Assembly: GCF_040580765.1 (NCBI RefSeq)
Contig: NZ_CP158687.1
Span: 2,232,001-2,296,000, forward strand
Reading direction: 5' to 3'
DNA: 64,000 nt
DNA from: Lentibacter algarum
GTDB taxonomy: Bacteria; Pseudomonadota; Alphaproteobacteria; Rhodobacterales; Rhodobacteraceae
Shown piece by piece: positions 62,225 to 64,000 of this stretch. The notes below the pieces were generated by a model. That model was not told the DNA's origin. It ran no database searches and saw only the letters and a list, made by a program, of their open reading frames with translations. A program made the translations under genes and the position numbers. Numbering within the stretch: position 1 is the stretch's first letter; the number at the start of each line of letters is the position of its first letter.

Positions 62225-62380
62225 ATGGAAAACCTGTCTCCGATAATGCTCGGCTTTCTCGGAAGCCTTGCCGCCGGATCGCTCACGGCAGTCGGAGCAA
62301 TTCCCGTGCTGTTCGGGCGCATCCCGTCGCGGGCGACGCGCGATCTGTCGCTTCGTCCGCACTTCGGCCATAAACAATAG
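62225..62380 (+). pseudogene. ZIP-family metal transporter, N-terminal fragment
   Basis: The first 42 codons (MENLSPIMLGFLGSLAAGSL through PVLFGRIPSRATRDLS) match the start of ZIP/ZupT-like transporters. At 62350 the sequence passes into the repeated end segment and the frame stops at 62380 after nine foreign codons. A complete gene would have ~250 codons, so the end segment has cut it. Confidence 0.82.
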
Positions 62381-62846
62381 TCCGAGTGAACGTCCACTTC
62401 ATTCAGTCCGTGTCCAGTCTTGCGTCTTTTGGAATGTTGAACAGTGTGTTACAATTAGAAGTCTGCGATTACTGTGTCCAACACAGCGTTTCCGCCCTAC
62501 CCTCAAAATGACACCAAAAACACACTCGCACGCACACCAAAAATATTGCCACGCAAGCCATTGATAATAAATGTCTAAATTACACCACCTCCATTGAAAA
62601 TCCTCGTGTCGGTGGTTCGATTCCGCCCCTGGGCACCACTTTTTCTAATAAAAACAATGGCTTAGCAGAACGCAACGCGCGCTAAAGTTGTGTAATTCAA
62701 AAACACACCTTAAACACACTTTTTGCCGTGTTGCTGACTATTTTGACTGCGGATTCGCTGTGTTGACCACAGAGTTGGGTGTGGCTGTGTTAGGACACAG
62801 TGTTGGTGGCGTTTTGGGCGAACATAGCTTGGAACACACAAGAAAC
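62350..62846. repeat. ~500 bp end segment with tRNA-Phe fragment, copy B
   Basis: Same orientation and layout as 40651-41148, with the tRNA fragment 243 bp from its start in both. AACACA/TGTGTT words recur (GTTGAACAGTGTGTT, GTCCAACACAGCG, GCTGTGTTAGGACACAGTGTT). Frames of 94-98 codons here run through repeats and the tRNA fragment and are not called. It directly interrupts the ZIP gene on its left and ends 16 bp before the inverted flank. Confidence 0.8.
62593..62638 (+). other. tRNA-Phe 3' half fragment (attachment-site relic), copy B
   Basis: Identical in the 46 bases to the fragment at 40894-40939: anticodon loop TTGAAAA, T arm and CCTGGGCACCA. No 5' half is present. Confidence 0.85.
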
Positions 62847-63096
62847 GTGATTGCTGGCTTTCCGGCCCTTAGCGGACCTTGGTGGGTCGCGCAGCTAAGG
62901 TCGGGTCTGAGCCCTTATTCCCAGATGCTGCACTGCAAACATTTTGAAGTAAGCACGGAAACCGGCCGTTGATTCATGGAGTGCGTCGGGAAAAGAGGAG
63001 GGGCACGCGGTTGCTCCTCGCGGATGATTTTGTCGACAGCATTGCGCCTATTTAGGCTCCACAACGCCACCGGCAATGGGGCGGGCAAAAAAGTTG

Positions 63097-63822
63097 CTAC
63101 GGGTTGGTCAACAGATACTCGCAGGTTTTTGTGTCAAAGCCCGAAATGCGAAACCCGTCCGCGAAAGCAGCCGTAAGTGCTGCGCGCACGCGCAGGCGTT
63201 CGGCAACGGCGCCCTTGAGGTTGTTCGACAGAAGTGCACCGAAATCAGCAGGGATTGCGACACGGAGGTCGCCGCCGGTGACAGGCGGGGTGCGCGGATT
63301 TTCGGCGCGGTGTACGACTTCGGGCGCGGTTAGGTGCCATTCGGCAAGCAGGCGATCCGAGGCGACACCGGCGTTGATACCCTCCATCTTGCCATAGTAA
63401 TCATGGTAGTAGGTCCCGGCGGTCGCCCCTAACCTTGCGATGTTCAGGTTCGCGTTGACGCGGCGGAGCGGGTCATAGGTCCAACGCACCGTCGTGATAC
63501 CTCGTTCAAGACACCAGTCGCGCTGATACCATTTCAGCTTTACGCCCAGCCCCATGCCGCGGCTATCTGGATGCACGGCTAGTCGGTGCGAATGCTGCAC
63601 ATCGGGTTGACTGGTTGGAAAACCAAAGAGAAAGCCCAGCATGCGCCCCTCGGAAAAAGCACCGGCAACCAATCCCCCTTCGTGCTGAATCGCGAGCATG
63701 ATGTCAGAATTGTCGGCCGGGTCGTCTTGTCCCCAGACTTCGCGTTGAAACGCCTCAGAACGTTTTAGTTCTTCAACCGAGTTCAACTCGCGTATCGTCA
63801 GTTCTGGCGTCGGCTGGTTCAT
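63097..63822 (-). CDS. GNAT-family N-acyltransferase, second copy
   Basis: The 241-residue protein is identical to that at 1400-2125, including the [18 protein letters not shown] acyl-CoA-binding region. It is translationally coupled to the OSBS/NSAR gene in the same way. Identity of the two copies points to very recent duplication or ongoing gene conversion. Confidence 0.85.
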   Translation of the reverse strand: MNQPTPELTIRELNSVEELKRSEAFQREVWGQDDPADNSDIMLAIQHEGGLVAGAFSEGRMLGFLFGFPTSQPDVQHSHRLAVHPDSRGMGLGVKLKWYQRDWCLERGITTVRWTYDPLRRVNANLNIARLGATAGTYYHDYYGKMEGINAGVASDRLLAEWHLTAPEVVHRAENPRTPPVTGGDLRVAIPADFGALLSNNLKGAVAERLRVRAALTAAFADGFRISGFDTKTCEYLLTNP

Positions 63823-64000
63823 GTCCCAATCTCCTCAACGTGATCGGTAACGGATTTTAGATAATCGTGGTCCAGCGTCACGCCGATGCCGGGGCCGGTT
63901 GCTGGAACGGGCATCTCGCCGTTTGAGGCTTCCAGCGGTTCATTGATGATGTCACGCTTGAAATAGCGGCTGGCGCTTGATGTATCCCCGGGTTTGGTAA
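63819..64000 (-). CDS. OSBS/NSAR gene, C-terminal part of second copy (partial)
   Basis: The last ~60 codons of the racemase gene, cut by the window edge. It matches 1222-1403 (ending [18 protein letters not shown]). Whether the copy is complete cannot be seen. Confidence 0.85.
   Translation of the reverse strand, partial: TKPGDTSSASRYFKRDIINEPLEASNGEMPVPATGPGIGVTLDHDYLKSVTDHVEEIGT

Larger units (their letters stand above)
62863..64000 (-). repeat. long inverted repeat, right arm (runs off the window)
   Basis: Reverse-complement copy of 1222-2359 that begins in the CGGCCCTTAGCGGACCTT motif. It carries the whole GNAT gene and the end of the OSBS/NSAR gene. Confidence 0.93.

Overview
The window reads as an accessory-rich stretch of a marine alphaproteobacterium of the Rhodobacterales (Roseobacter group). 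This is inferred from protein flavour (DUF3768/DUF6641-type proteins, polyamine-type ABC transporters, PCuAC/SCO genes), moderate GC and the tRNA-Phe sequence; an Octadecabacter- or Sulfitobacter-like host would fit, but the genus cannot be proved from the sequence. There is no rRNA and no CRISPR array. The only complete tRNA sits inside a mobile element.

Layout. 1-2359: end of an amino-acid ABC ATPase gene, then an enolase-superfamily racemase/OSBS gene and a GNAT gene. Positions 1222-2359 recur in inverted orientation at 62863-64000. 2342-9697: mobile element copy 1, with a short tyrosine recombinase, a cargo operon containing a miniature clamp-loader-like AAA+ ATPase, palindromic repeats, DUF3768 and DUF6641 proteins, an HUH Rep endonuclease, an iteron region and two small genes. 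9698-12400: a second tyrosine recombinase and an IS1182-type insertion sequence. 12784-24982: creatinase, GlxA-type regulator, FCY1-like cytosine deaminase, NodB-type deacetylase, a complete Pot-type ABC importer, a LysR regulator, PRPP synthetase, a phosphoribosyltransferase, a BtpA protein and a DUF1989 protein. Together these look like a nucleobase/guanidino-compound uptake and salvage locus.

25509-40522: two divergent gene sets. The minus-strand run is FAD monooxygenase, RidA, DUF1028, aldehyde dehydrogenase, LysR, a trimethylamine-dehydrogenase-like flavoprotein and an M20 deacylase. The plus-strand run is a four-gene Pot-type importer, an amidase and a nitrilase-superfamily amidohydrolase. 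This looks like import and breakdown of an N-alkylated or amide-linked amine. 40651-43954: a ~500 bp segment with iteron-like repeats and a 46-nt tRNA-Phe 3' fragment, a small wHTH gene, a membrane-protein gene broken by one stop codon, and a full-length integrase. 44299-48408: an RND efflux pump and its adaptor.

48702-55895: mobile element copy 2. It has the same backbone as copy 1 but different cargo: a small unknown gene, a membrane protein with a wHTH protein, a tRNA with CAU anticodon and a BLUF blue-light sensor. 56007-62380: a truncated MmeI-like methylase joined to a truncated ynfA, then merR and a divergent copper/thiol operon (SCO, DsbB, DsbA, PCuAC, SCO, M23 peptidase, DUF411) ending in a ZIP transporter cut off after 42 codons. 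62350-62846: second copy of the ~500 bp tRNA-Phe-fragment segment. 62863-64000: the inverted flank.

The most interesting inference is that the recombinase/Rep backbone (2342 and 48702) and the tRNA-Phe-fragment segment (ending ~41148 and ~62846) are the two ends of a modular family of cargo-carrying integrative elements, one carrying amine/nucleobase catabolism and one carrying copper handling.
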